Below, in pieces: positions 34,443-45,299 of a DNA stretch of 64,000 nt. The stretch is from the NCBI GenBank assembly GCA_012845835.1, contig JABAKD010000003.1, positions 4,494,870 through 4,558,869 of the forward strand, given 5' to 3'. Source of the DNA: Undaria pinnatifida (taxonomy: Eukaryota; Sar; Phaeophyceae; Laminariales; Alariaceae). Below the pieces are notes generated by a model. It made no database searches. It was not told where the DNA came from and saw only the letters and a list, made by a program, of their open reading frames with translations. A program made the position numbers and the translations under genes. Each line of letters opens with the position of its first letter. Position 1 is the first letter of the stretch.

Positions 34443-34800
34443 TTTGTCAGCCGGCCGCCCCGGTGGTCTATTAATAATAGCGGTTTTACCCTCGAATACT
34501 ACTAACGTTTGGTTGTCCTTGAGTTCGACACCCACCACGATGAGATTTGACTTTATTTGCAAAAATGCAAAAAAAAACAGGGATCAACTGCTGAGAGCGC
34601 CTAGCAGCGTGGGTTGGTTCGACGCGAGTCGACGAGGGAAGAAAATGCTGGATTCTCCTCGCGGTAAAAATGAAAGCACGTGCCGAAGTGGGGAGGGAGG
34701 AGGAGGGCCCGCTATTGACCCCGGATCTGAGTTACTACTGGGAGAGAGCGCGAGAGTGGTGCGGGGATAATCAATGGGATGAAGAAAAAAAAATGTTGCA
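34443..34800 (+). repeat. possible tRNA-derived SINE fragment
   Basis: The head CCCCGGTGGTCTATTAATAA with a weak A box and a good B box GAGTTCGACACCC about 60 bases later resembles a diverged tRNA. The downstream part 34712-34782 (GGATCTGAGTTACTACTGGG ... AATCAATGGGATGA) recurs at 52211-52283 in the same orientation. Head and body are linked only by position. Confidence 0.35.
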
Positions 34801-35484
34801 AAGGTATATTATCATCACTACCAGTAAATAATATGTCAGTCTCTAGGAAATACGCACGGCACTATCAGCAGTCGTCATGGTAGAGACACTCCGGATATTA
34901 TGCATTGAGGGGACGCGTCCAATTTCGACAACGTGAAAGCCCCCACGAAGAAAAGACAGCAGACACACATATCCCGCATTCCTGAGAAAAAACAGAGAAG
35001 AAGCGCTACGCCAACCTCCCGTACGAGCAAAGCCACCCCCGCACCAATCTTAGACAACGCCGCCTCAACGAGAGATCGCCCTCCTCTTTTACGTTTTCCT
35101 CCTCGCCAGCGACCACGCAGACCAATCAATGCGACAGCCTTCACGTAACAAACAAAGCAATCTTCTTCCAAAACCTCGCCGGCTGACATGTCCTCATGTC
35201 GACGTTTGATGCAAACCGACTTTGCATCCTGTCGACTTCGAACCTCCATTGCCACGGGGACAGCAGTGCAGTCTCTTCATTAATGCCAAGGCCTCTTTTG
35301 TTTCGCCTAGAGGCGACGGAGGTTCTCCATAATACTCTTTTCGGTATTTTTGTTTGATAGACGCCAACTTTTACTTGACGGGGCGCATTTAACAGTTTGT
35401 TTCGCCTATCCTTGCCTTCTTTGTTGTATAATAATACGTTTTTTCTTTTGTCAAAGCATGACTTTCAGAATCCCATGTTCGTAT

Positions 35485-37120
35485 TAAACTCTTGGCACTA
35501 CTTTGAAGTTCAATGCATGATAAATCGGACAGCTACACCTTAAGTTGTCGAAGTGCTGTCCTGCCCTACCCGAAGCATGGGCGCCGGCGAATGCCGGCGC
35601 CCATGCGGAGCCCTTGTATAAAAACTAAAATACACTCCAGCTGTGAGATCGAAAATTTTGTCGAAACTCATCTTTGCAAACTGTGTGTGATACTCCGATC
35701 GCGCGTATTACGGGTTGTGTGTCCTCACTGAGGATATAGGTCGGCGACTCCCCTGGCAGCTACAGTGTAGCTATCAGAGTCAACAGGGTGATGTTAGGCA
35801 GTCTTTGCGCGGAAACCATAAAACCCGTTTCTGAGGGGGGCATAATCTGACAGCTGTGGAAGGAAATGCATCAGTTTATCAAGTGAATCGTGTAAGTCGA
35901 ATAACCGGTGAGGGGAGGGCGGAGTTTTGAAGGACGCGGGGGCCTGATTTTGATCAAAAGGGGGGCTGGAGGGGGGGAGGGGGGGGAGGGGCAGCTCAAT
36001 TTGTGCGTGGAAACTATAAATCCTTCTTGAGGTGGAGGGGGGGGGGATGTGGCGGGGGGAGCGGGGGTCGGGAGGGGAGGGCTTTAGGTCGCATAGATTT
36101 AGGGATTTGCTATGCGTGTGGTGCTAGGTCGAGGCGATGGTGCGGGTGGGGGGGAAGGAGGGGGCGTTGAGGGCGCGGGGGGCTGGGAATTGCAGCAGCG
36201 GCATGGACGGCTCTAAAAACATAATAAGGCGATATCCAGGGCGTGAAAGTGTTTATTACTCTGGCGGATTTCGGTATTAGGTGGGGCGTTTAAGCATGAG
36301 AGAGAGGAAAAAAAACGGGGGGGGGGGAGGGGGGGGGGCTTCAAGAGGTTTAGGTCACATATAATATTAAATACACTCCAGCTATGAGATCAAGGATTTG
36401 GTCGACACTGATTTTCGCAACATTGTGTGTGATCGTTCGATCGCGCGTATTAATCATATATGTAGGGGCTTGCTATACGCGCGGTGCTGGGTCTAGGCGA
36501 TCGTGCGGGGTGTGGGAAAGGAGGGGGCGTTGGAGGGGGGGAGGGAGGATGAATGAAAGCTACGTCATGGATGGCTAGAAGATAATGATGTGAAATATAT
36601 TGCATAGAAGTGTTTATTACTCTGGCTGATTTCAATTGTACGTGGGGCGTTTGAACGAACTGGGCGGGGAACAAAAGGGTGGGGGAGGGCGGAGATGAGT
36701 TGGAGCTACGACATGGATGGCTAGAAGGATAATGGGATGATATCAGCTGGCTGGTGCTGTTTACTACTGTAGTAGGTTTTGATTTCAGGTGGCTGGGGTG
36801 TTTGAACAATAGGGACCGGGGCGTGGGGGGGGGGGGGGGGGGGGGAGCATTTCAATACGTGCGCGGAAACTATAAACCCTTAAAGGGGACGAATCTGACG
36901 GTTGTAGCAAGAAGACACTCCTTTATAACACGCCTGGTAATGTCTAATATTCTAGAAAGTTTGATGTTACATGTAGTATGCAACCCAGTTCTTAGGTGTA
37001 GTAAACAACGTGTTAAAAGCTTCATAATTTGTTATTGAACATGGATCGAAAGATACAATAGTTCAATCGAGGTGCAACCATGTAGATGCCATTATTTTCT
37101 GACATCGCTGATTTTAAAAA
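35485..37120 (-). repeat. family A repeat, near full-length copy
   Basis: Modules in order: a left extension shared with the copy at 40404-41120 (AACTCTTGGCAC at 35488, AAGTGCTGTCCTGCCCTACC at 35551), the shared end at 35628, CTATAAAACCCG at about 35817, G-rich joints, the third module near 36110-36290, a second shared end at 36367, two more third-type modules, a 21-base G run at 36825-36845, and a closing part (AGAAGACACTCCTTTATA to TCTGACATCGCTGATTTTA). The closing part is also found at the far end of the 49.6-51.5 kb copy. About 1.6 kb without coding capacity. Confidence 0.8.
35575..35606. other. perfect 14-bp stem-loop in the family A extension
   Basis: GCATGGGCGCCGGC, loop GAAT, GCCGGCGCCCATGC: a perfect inverted repeat. 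The related copy near 41000 keeps the flanks but has a decayed stem (GCATGAGTGCGAATACCGGC on the complementary strand), so the hairpin is ancestral to both. Confidence 0.85.
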
Positions 37121-37129
37121 AGATATACA

Positions 37130-37611
37130 TATTGCCAAATACAACAGGCGAGGTGATGTGGTCATGCAGTGTCACCACCATTGAGAACGAAAGGGAGAAA
37201 TGCGAATCGTTATTGTTTTGAAACGAACGTTTAGTGTACACGCGCTCAATTACGTTACTTCGTTAGTCATACTTCGCTTGGCATAGGTTGAGAGGCGATC
37301 ATGCAGACGGTATGTACGGAATACCCTACGTAATAAGTTGGTAGTGCGTTTTTTTACCGCAATTTTAACATATCTGTCTGTACCTCCTTTTCACATTGTT
37401 ATTGTCTCACATATACGATTTTTCGCCTATGATTTTTACCGTGCCGATGTGGGGCTCTGAGGTCTCCAACCGTAAGACAGAGATATATCTTACAAATACA
37501 CCAAGCCAGGTGACGTGGGCATGCGATGTCACCACTATCGAACGCGAGGGTGACTATACTTTGTTAGGCATACATGCTACTGCGTTTGGTAGAGGTTGTC
37601 AGGCGATCATA
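37130..37611 (+). repeat. direct duplication next to family A
   Basis: 37138-37282 (CAAATACAACAGGCGAGGTG ... GAGAGGCGATCAT) and 37494-37611 (CAAATACACCAAGCCAGGTG ... GTCAGGCGATCAT) are direct repeats. Between them 37428-37465 (GATTTTTACCGTGCCGATGT..) resembles the terminal part of the large family A copy near 49610-49640. The second unit is followed directly by the AT-rich end of another family A copy. Confidence 0.55.
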
Positions 37612-37989
37612 TATAATATATTATAAAAATGAAAATACACTCCAGCTGTGAGATCGAAGATCTTGTCGAAACTCATCTTCGCAAGCTATGTGTGATACTC
37701 CGATCGCGCGTATTACGGGTTGTGTGTCCTCATTAAGGATATAGGTCGGCGACTCCCCTTGCAACTACATTGTAGCTATCAGGGTCAACAGGGTGATGTT
37801 AGGCAGTCTGTGTGCGGAAACTATAAAACCCGTTTCTGAGGGGGACAAAATCTGACAGCTGTGGAAGGAAATGCATCAGTTTATCAAGTGAATTCTGTAA
37901 GTCGAATAACCGGTGAGGGGAGGGCGGAGTTTTTAAGGGCGTGGGGGCCTGGGTTTGATCAAGAGGGAGCGGGGCGAGCGGGGGGCGGG

Positions 37990-38022
<33 letters not shown>

Positions 38023-38105
38023 CTCAATCTGTGCGTGGGAACTTAAATCCTCTAAGGGGATAAATCTGACGGTTTTGCAAAGAATGCACCAGTTTATATA
38101 TAGTG
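37612..38105 (-). repeat. family A repeat copy with a 29-base G run
   Basis: Starts with TATTATAAAAATGAAAATAC, contains CTATAAAACCCGTTTCTGAG at about 37821 and an uninterrupted 29-base G run at 37991-38019, then the second module to about 38100. Truncated in the second module. Confidence 0.8.
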
Positions 38106-38419
38106 AACCTATGAATCAGCTGATGTATAGTAAATGACAGTAAAACAATCACTCCGAGTATATATATATTAAACTTCATACATATATACATGTGTAAATA
38201 ATGCATATGATGGACACGGACTATTTTTTCAACAACGTACAAATTAAAATATGAAACACCAGCAGATCACGGAGACACTATTTCCTTTTGACCTGAAACC
38301 GTGCAGAAACCCCCGTGAACCGTTCCGCGGCCGCCAGACCCACGGGTTTTCTTCGGTTTCAAGTTAACCGCATCGCTAAACAACTGGTCTAACGGTTTCG
38401 GGCTTGATGAACACGGTGC

Positions 38420-38830
38420 CGTGCGGTTTCGATGGCATTCCCACGGTCCGGTTGGGTGAGGGATTTAGAAATCGGGAATTCTACGTTGCTGTTCGGTGCG
38501 GTGTTCGGATATTGTAAATCCTACGGCGTGGGTCGGTGCGGCTTTGTAATATAGAAAATTCTACGGTTCGGTTCCGTACGGTTTTCAAAAATCGTAAATG
38601 CTGCGGTGCGGTTCGATGTTTTCATGTATCCCACGGTGCGGTTCGGTGCGATTTAGAGTAGGTTATTTCACGTCGGTGAAGAAGTGTGTACTGGTCCCCG
38701 CCACACGGGAAAGCAAGGATCCTGCGGTGCGGTGCGGTTTGGTGGTGAAGAGGGCAAAACTCCTACGGTGCGGTTCGGTGCGGTTCGGTGCGGTTCGGTG
38801 CGGTTCGGTGCGGTTACCGTACAGAACCGT
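38420..38830 (+). repeat. degenerate GGTTCGGTGC minisatellite
   Basis: The 10-bp unit GGTTCGGTGC is perfect about five times at 38766-38816 and scattered with spacers of 20-40 bases upstream to about 38420. Confidence 0.75.
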
Positions 38831-40403
38831 TAGGAGAAACGACCCCAAAAAACCCTGGAAATTGCCGCCTTGATGGGCGGTCTCGAGAATTCCGCGGTTA
38901 ACCGCTATTTATATTTTGCAATAACCACCTACTGCCGAAGTCGGATTGTCGTTCATCATATTCCTGCCACGGTTGATCCCCCAAATCTGTGCTGAAGTTC
39001 CCGTGAACGTCCCAATCACGGCGGAAATTATGATCTCCCCTTTTATGTGTCGTTTCGCTTCTGTTATTTTGGGTGTACACCTTTTGTTGCCATTCTACGC
39101 CATACGACGCATCATTTGGCCCCTTGTAGATGTTGGTTTGGCATGGTAACTGTGTCGCTCCGCGATGCTGACATTGTTTCTGTGTTGGACGAATTTAGTC
39201 GATCCATTCGCGTACCTCTTTGGCTACCCTGACCTTCTGTTCGTGCGGGTTGAGTTACCTTCCTACGTTTGCCGGTACTGTTCCCAGCGCAAACAGGCTT
39301 CCCAAGGCGCCACGTTGTTCGCTCGACCAAGTGGTTCTAGGTTTAGCGAGCCTTACGGCAACCTAGCCGCGTTCCTTTTGACTAACGTACTATTTTCCAC
39401 ATTCTTCGGGCCTTGGCCACACGGCTACGCGTGATGCCTCCCGGTCGCATATACTTTCAAATTTTGGTGACGTTCCCTTTGCGAGATTTCAAGTGACCGA
39501 CCCTGTACAGGGAACGACTTCCCGTTCGCCCCTCCCTCGATCGCACATAGATCGCTCCGCTAATCTGTTCATGTCTTTCTCTTTTGTCTTCGCTTCGCTT
39601 TCTGACTTTCTTAGCTACCTTCGCTTGATCTTCAGGTTTCCTTTTTCGTTTCCAGCTTTGTTTGGCTGTTCTACATAGGTTGCCCCATTCTGGGTATTCT
39701 GTCTTCCTCTATCTTGTTATGGTCCTTCTTTCACCGATTTACTCTCGTGAATGGCCCTATCCATGGCGTTTAGGCGTCATTACTACCAGGTGTGGGGGAA
39801 TCTATAGCCTCATGTCCTTGTTTCGAATAGTCGCATCTTTGACCCCCTTTCCCGGTCTTTTGGGATGAACTTTGTCGTCACCCTTCGACCGTCTTGAGGT
39901 CTATATATACGACTATTCGGGGTGGGATAATAAAATAGAGTGTCAGTATAGCTGGCAAAAGATTCGACACGATAGCCGGCAGAGTCATGATATAGTAGCC
40001 ACAAGAAGATTCTTTTAAACGCAATATTTTGAGTGGAGAAGATATCCCGTACAACCTAGTTGGCTTATACCACAAGAGCGTTCTCGGCAATGGATCAATT
40101 CTCCCCTGGGCAATATATATATAGAAGTAAGCGCGTTAAGCTCTCAAGGGAATATAGAACATTTAGGAGAACGTCCCGTGTACGTTCCATAGGTAAAGAT
40201 CCAGAAGAGAGCACAGCAGCAATGCTGGGGGGAAGCGAACTCTGTGAGCCTCACCCCACTTCCATTCTGTTACTCCTCCTCTCCTGTTTCCTCGAGCTTC
40301 ACATCGCTCAACGCCAACAATAAGAAATCCACAAAGAAGAACCGATGCTGTCTACAAGGGAAGCGGATACCACTGCGTCCCTTCCGTCACACCTACCCGG
40401 CAC
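38831..40403. other. intergenic, no gene recognised
   Basis: Open frames up to about 90 codons on the plus strand (39165-39434) show no recognisable domain. No repeat copy was noticed. Confidence 0.4.
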
Positions 40404-41120
40404 CACGACTCTTCCACCACCCCCCCCCCCCCCGCCCCCTTCCCCCTGCCAGTTCGAACACTCCCCCTTCTCCTCACTGGTTGTTCGACTTACAGGATAT
40501 ACGTGATAAACTGATGCATTCCTTCCACCACCGTCAGATTTTTTCCCTTAAAGGATTTACAGTTTCCGCGCACGTTATGAGTTGCCCCGCCCGTTTCCCC
40601 CTCCCCCCTCCCGCCCACTCCCTCTTGTTCAAAGGCAGGCCCCCACGCCCTTACATACTCTGCCCTCCCCTCATCGGATATACGACTTACAGGATACACT
40701 TGATAAACTGATGCATTTCCTTCCTCAGCTGTCGGATTTTGCCCCCCTCAAAAACGGGTTTTATAGTTTCCGCACTCAAAGTGACTAACATCACCATGTT
40801 GACCCTGGTACAAGCTATACTGTAGTTGTAAGGGGAGTCGCTGACCTACATCCTTAATGAGGACACAACCCGTAATACGCGCGATCGGGCTATCACACAC
40901 AGCTTGCAAAGAAGAGTTTCGACAAATCTTCGATCTCACAGCTGAAGTGTATTTATATCTTTATTGTATATACAAGGGCTCCACATGGGGGCCGGTATTC
41001 GCACTCATGCTTCGGGTAGGGCAGGGCAGCACTTCGAATTGTTCGATTAATTACTTGGTAGAGTAAAAAACGTCACCACACACAGTCAGAGTCTGCGCGT
41101 ACAGCATGTAATGTAATGCC
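40404..41120 (+). repeat. family A repeat copy with extension
   Basis: Complementary orientation. The C-rich joint is at about 40422-40440, then the second module, CGGGTTTTATAGTTTCCGC at 40755 and the shared end CACAGCTGAAGTGTATTTAT at 40937. After it the extension seen at 35485-35625 continues in reverse (CATGCTTCGGGTAGGGCAGG at 41007 to GCCAAGAGTTCG at 41117). Confidence 0.75.
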
Positions 41121-41886
41121 AAGAGTTCGATATAGACCAACAATCAACACAGTGTACTACTAAATTAATAGCTACCTTTTTTAAAGTGAATCTGATTCCG
41201 AGCTTCGTTCATCAGATTTCGATCGGTAAAATCCGAGCACACGCCGACTGACCCTTTAGTCTGGCGACGAAACGTGTCGAGCGTGTATCTTGTGATATTT
41301 TTTTTCAATGAAGCATCCGGGGTAAGCTAGGTGGCTGACCACGTCCGCTGCGTGTTCTCTTCGTAGCCCTGAGAGACGCGCACTGAGCCAGCTTCTGAAA
41401 TATACAATGCGTGATACAATAGCAAAATCTAGATCCGAGCCTGCCAGATCGACTGTCTGTGTGTTGCCTGATCGTGGAGAGACGTGAGGGCGTTATTCCA
41501 GCCGCGAAACACGGTGGTATGGCTGCGTTCATCTTTCAAGCCTCTAATGCTATTGCAGTGCTGCTGCTTGTTGCTAGCTGTGTAGATCGCTCACTTCTTG
41601 TAGATACAGTACGCGACGACAGCGCTTACGATTTTGACACTAACGACTACCTCCCGTGTCGACACCATTTCGCATGACGTGGAACCCCAACCATATTCGC
41701 GTACCGCTGAATGACTGGGACTCGGATGTTTGAGTAGCGCCACCATCGGACGATATAGAGTCCTGTGCCTGTTTCAAAAATCCTGACAAACCGGGGACGA
41801 TAGCCGATTTTTCTCGCGGGTCGACACAGCCCCGCATGAGGGTGCGACAATCAACTATTCACTTTGGCTTATCGTGATCCCGTCAT
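41121..41886. other. intergenic; possible short secreted ORF at 41519
   Basis: From the ATG at 41519 a 52-codon plus-strand frame starts with a signal-like hydrophobic segment (AIAVLLLVASC) and ends at the TGA before 41680. It has no known domain and no supporting context. 41770-41850 is similar to 42330-42405 (CAAACCGGGGACGA ... GTCGACAC), so direct repeats flank the SINE copy between them. Confidence 0.35.
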
Positions 41887-42189
41887 CCCGGTGGCGTATC
41901 TGGTTATCCTCGGGTCTGGTATAGGTCATTTCATGAGTTCGAATCCCCCCGAGTGCATACTCGTGTGAGTTCGTGGGGACTTTTTCTTGTGCGCCCAACT
42001 TGACTTGCGGAAAAAGCGAGAGCGTGAGTTTGCAACATTCGATAGAAAATCGACGAGCAGTGGGATTGCTGAACCCTATGCGCGATAAAAATTGAAGGCA
42101 AGAACCGGGAGGGAAAAAGGACGACACCTGTGGCGACGGCTTGTCCAAGAAGCTGGAAAGTAAATGTGTGTGAAAATAACAAAAAAATC
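41887..42189 (+). mobile_element. tRNA-derived SINE, copy 1
   Basis: About 300 bp. The head has a canonical Pol III internal promoter: A box TGGCGTATCTGG (41892-41903) and B box GAGTTCGAATCCC (about 41935-41947), 31 bases apart as in a tRNA. The body (GAGAGCGTGAGTTTGCAACA ... GAAGCTGGAAAGTAAATGTG) and an A-rich end follow. A second copy with the same head and body lies at 48336-48636. Confidence 0.75.
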
Positions 42190-42616
42190 GTTGATTGGCT
42201 GTGCAGCTCGTAGAGACAGAGACACCCGGGGAGGAGATAGACCCACAAACGGTCGGGGGGCGTTCCGATGCACCCGATGAGGATAGGGTTCCACCGCCGT
42301 CCTAGAAATCCTTTCATACCCCATCAACTCCATCAAACCGGGGACGAAAACCGACTTCTCCCGAGTCGACACCACACCGCACGGTGTGGAAGCCTTAGCT
42401 AGCTGAGGTTCGTGTACAACGCCAGCACCACAGAACAGGGTCCAACCCCAGTTCAGAAATCTTTCAAGGTACTTACAACTAGAAACAAATGGAGCAACTC
42501 GCGCTACCGCTGAACTTTTATTCGTACACCCCAACCCCGTGGTACGCGGACATTTCATTTGACCCCCTGCCTCGATACCACCCCGCACAGTGTAACTCAA
42601 CCTTCGATGGTGATCC
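42190..42616. other. left flank of the copia element
   Basis: No gene recognised. Contains the second of the direct repeats flanking the SINE. The last five bases, GATCC (42612-42616), match GATAC after the element (47732-47736) in four of five positions. Confidence 0.4.
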
Positions 42617-42923
42617 TGTGGATTGTATGCTTGGATATGATAAGGATGGGTTGACGGTAGAGTATAGTAGGGGTTTCCAGTGATAAGTCGGCTGCAACGT
42701 AGCGGGCTATCGAGATGGTGGAGTTATTTTGGGTATTTCGCTGCCACTCCTCGTCGTGCTTCTTCTATCGAGTGAGTCTTTTCCTCTCGCGATGTGCCTT
42801 GGCTAGAATCAACGTAATATACATTTGTACGTCTTTTACTTGTCTTCATACCGGTGACTCCACTGCCCAACTATTGCCAGATCAACGGGTAAGCCCTCTA
42901 CGCTTCGTAGGGATCAACAAACA
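42617..42923 (+). repeat. 5' LTR of the copia element
   Basis: 307 bp, from TGTGGATTGTATGCTTGG to ATCAACAAACA. Aligns with 47425-47731 over its whole length. Confidence 0.85.
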
Positions 42924-43194
42924 CGATAATGCCGCTCAATGCACTGCGCACCCACACGCAAGCGTCGCGCAAAATTACCCACCTAGCTCAGGTTATTTTG
43001 GCGCGCACGCTGCATCGTTTAACCCCCCCCCAGCATCATACGACGGAAATTGGCAGTCCGGGGCATATCATGAGCCCTATAGAGCTGGTGGCTACTATCC
43101 GACCAGCTATGCTCCGCAGTACGCTGCCGCAGCAGCAACACCATACGCCCCCTCGACCGTCTACTCCCCGTATGGCTCTCAAGGGGCAGCGTAA
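42924..43194 (+). pseudogene. copia Gag C-terminal remnant
   Basis: Only a Tyr/Pro/Ala-rich tail (SFNPPPASYDGNWQSGAYHE region) is left between the LTR and a TAA at 43192. The capsid part and zinc knuckle expected in copia Gag are absent, so a large 5' deletion has occurred. Confidence 0.5.
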
Positions 43195-44345
43195 TCCACG
43201 CATAGCAGTAGGACGTCTGATGACCCACACGTTCTCACCGCGCAGACGGCTAAACCAATCCAATACCCCTCCGAAATAAATGAAATGCCTCGTGACCTCT
43301 CAGAGGGTAGCGGTTGAGATGAGTGGGTTGCCGACCCTGATGATTCGTATCACGTCACGGGGGACCCCACTGTGATGTTTGACTGCAAGCCCCCCCCGAA
43401 GTGTAACGAGAGGTTAGTGATAGGTGACATGGCGATGATGGGCGTCGAGCGCTTTGGCATACGTACCTGGAGTCCAGTTTAACTTGTTTTCTTTGCACGC
43501 TGTAATGTCAAACTGCTGTGTGACCATGGGCACCAATGGGGTTCACATGCTTCGGGGGAGTGTTTCGTTCGCGCGCGGAGAGGCTGGCTCATACTGCTCC
43601 GCAACTAGCGTAACCAACCCCCCCATGCCTAACGCAGTAGTTGTCCCTAGCAAGCAGCAACTGATCGATGTTAACGATCTGCACGTTGCGCTAGCCCACC
43701 CACATGCTGAAATCATATGTTAGACGGCGCGTCAACATGGTGTAGAAATGGTAGGGGAGTTGGTCCCTTGTGCTGGGTGCTCCGAAGCCAAGGGACGGAG
43801 GATGCCTCTGCCGAGATCTACCAACAGTCGCTCGACCAAACTCTTTGAGTGTCTGTTTGTAGACCTGTCCGGAAAGCGCCCTGCGTCGTCTGGTGGTCAC
43901 TACTACCTAATGATGATTGTGGACGATTTTTGTTGGTTTGGATGGACTTACTTCCTCAAGGAGAAGTCCGACGTGCCCACTGTTTTCGCTGGTTTTCTGG
44001 CTGACATGAGCACGGGGCACCCCACCCATTGTGGAGTGCCTGCGCTCAGACAACGGTACGGAATTCACCAAGGGTGAGTTCGTGACGCTGCTAGACCACC
44101 ACCGTATCCGCCGAGAATACACGCCAGTATACTGTCCACAGTACGACGGCGTGGTCGAGCGCAGGGTTGCCCTAGTCTTAGAGGCCGCGATGGCGTCCTA
44201 TCTGGAGGCTCCCCGCCTATTCGGCGGCGTGCCTCTGCCGCCGACAGGGCCTCTATGGGCGGAAGCGTGCGTGCACGCGAGTGATGCCATCAACGTGTCG
44301 GCGAGGGTGAGCGACAGGCCGGGCATGTTGTCGCCTCACTAAAAT
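43195..44345 (+). pseudogene. copia protease, GAG-pre-integrase and integrase core
   Basis: The protease region reads EWVADPDDSYHVTGDP; the position of the usual D-S-G-A catalytic motif is D-P-D-D, so it is inactive. After a frame shift near 43457 the GAG-pre-integrase domain follows (AYVPGVQFNLFSLH) with HX4H (LHVALAH), a stop TAG at 43722, then CX2C (PCAGC). The integrase core shows the first Asp in FVDLSGK (about 43860), the second in RSDNGTEF (about 44048) and Glu in VVERRVALVLEAAM (about 44157), with a frame shift near 44020. It ends at TAA at 44340. Confidence 0.8.
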
Positions 44346-44992
44346 TTGTATGGTAGGGCACCGTTCCCGCGACTGCTTCCCTTTCTAAAGCCAGGCTTTT
44401 ATCATGTGAAGTCGGCGCTGAAATCTGAGCCTATGTCACAGGTTTTTGCTTTATCTTGAACAGCGGAAGCAACCACCCGAGGGTCTGTTGCAAGGTGTTG
44501 CTTGTGTGTGGCCGCCGGTCGTACACCCGCGATGTTACTTGGGATCATCCGCGGGGAGCCTTTGCTGGGTTGCTGCCTGCGGCATGGGGCAAGAACACTC
44601 CATCACCTAGGCCGAGTTTGTCAGAGGCGCAGATGCCCCCGGAAGACGGGGAGGTTTGGCATGAGCCGGCACCGGAGCCGTCAAGGACGTCACTGGAGCC
44701 GGCAACAACGTCACCTTCGACGTCAAGGACGTCACCGGAGACGTCACCAGTCACGTCAAGGGCGTCACCGGTGCCATCACACCCGTCACCGGTGCCGTCA
44801 ATGGCGTCACCGGAGTCGGCACAGCCGTCATCGGTGTGGACGTCAATGGCGTCACCGGCGCCGGCACAGCTGTCGCTGGTGCCGTCAAGGGCGTCACCAG
44901 GCCTGGAACAGCCACCGCAGTCACAGTCGTCGCCGCTGTCACACCAGAAACAGCGCCAGCACCCGACTCTTAGTCATCAACTTCCCCGATGA
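44346..44992 (+). pseudogene. copia integrase C-terminal part and Ser/Pro-rich linker
   Basis: NLYGRAPFPRLLPFL and SYTRDVTWDHPR belong to the conserved integrase tail of this copia group, with a shift near 44455. About 44680-44940 is a tandem GTCACCGGAGCCGTC-type tract that codes SP/TSP repeats in this frame (SPVPSMASPE and similar). Such linkers between integrase and RT are known in copia elements. Confidence 0.65.
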
Positions 44993-45299
44993 CTGATGGA
45001 CTATTTCTCAGGAGCTGGTGATGGTGGCGAGCCACAATAACTGGGGCGCATGCGGGCGCAGACTGCTCGCAATCAGGCAGGAATTGACAGACCTCAGACT
45101 GTTAATGACCGCGCAGCTCAACTAGGACGCACCAGGGGGCAAACCGCGCGCAATCAGGGGGTATGCAACATGGACCATTGTCTTTGATGGCTGCGCGGGA
45201 GAGTATTGGTCATGTACTGTACCATCAAGCCCTACCTCACAAGAACCCTCCGCTACCCTCGCGCCCGGTGAGTGAGCCCTTGACGCCGAACTAGCACTC

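Noticed and set aside
41887-41957. A tRNA gene
   Set aside because: A and B boxes are good but acceptor and anticodon stems do not pair, and the sequence continues into a repeated body, so it is a SINE head; the same holds for 48336.
42489-42683. A 64-codon open frame running into the copia LTR
   Set aside because: It crosses the LTR boundary at 42617 and has no domain; a chance frame.
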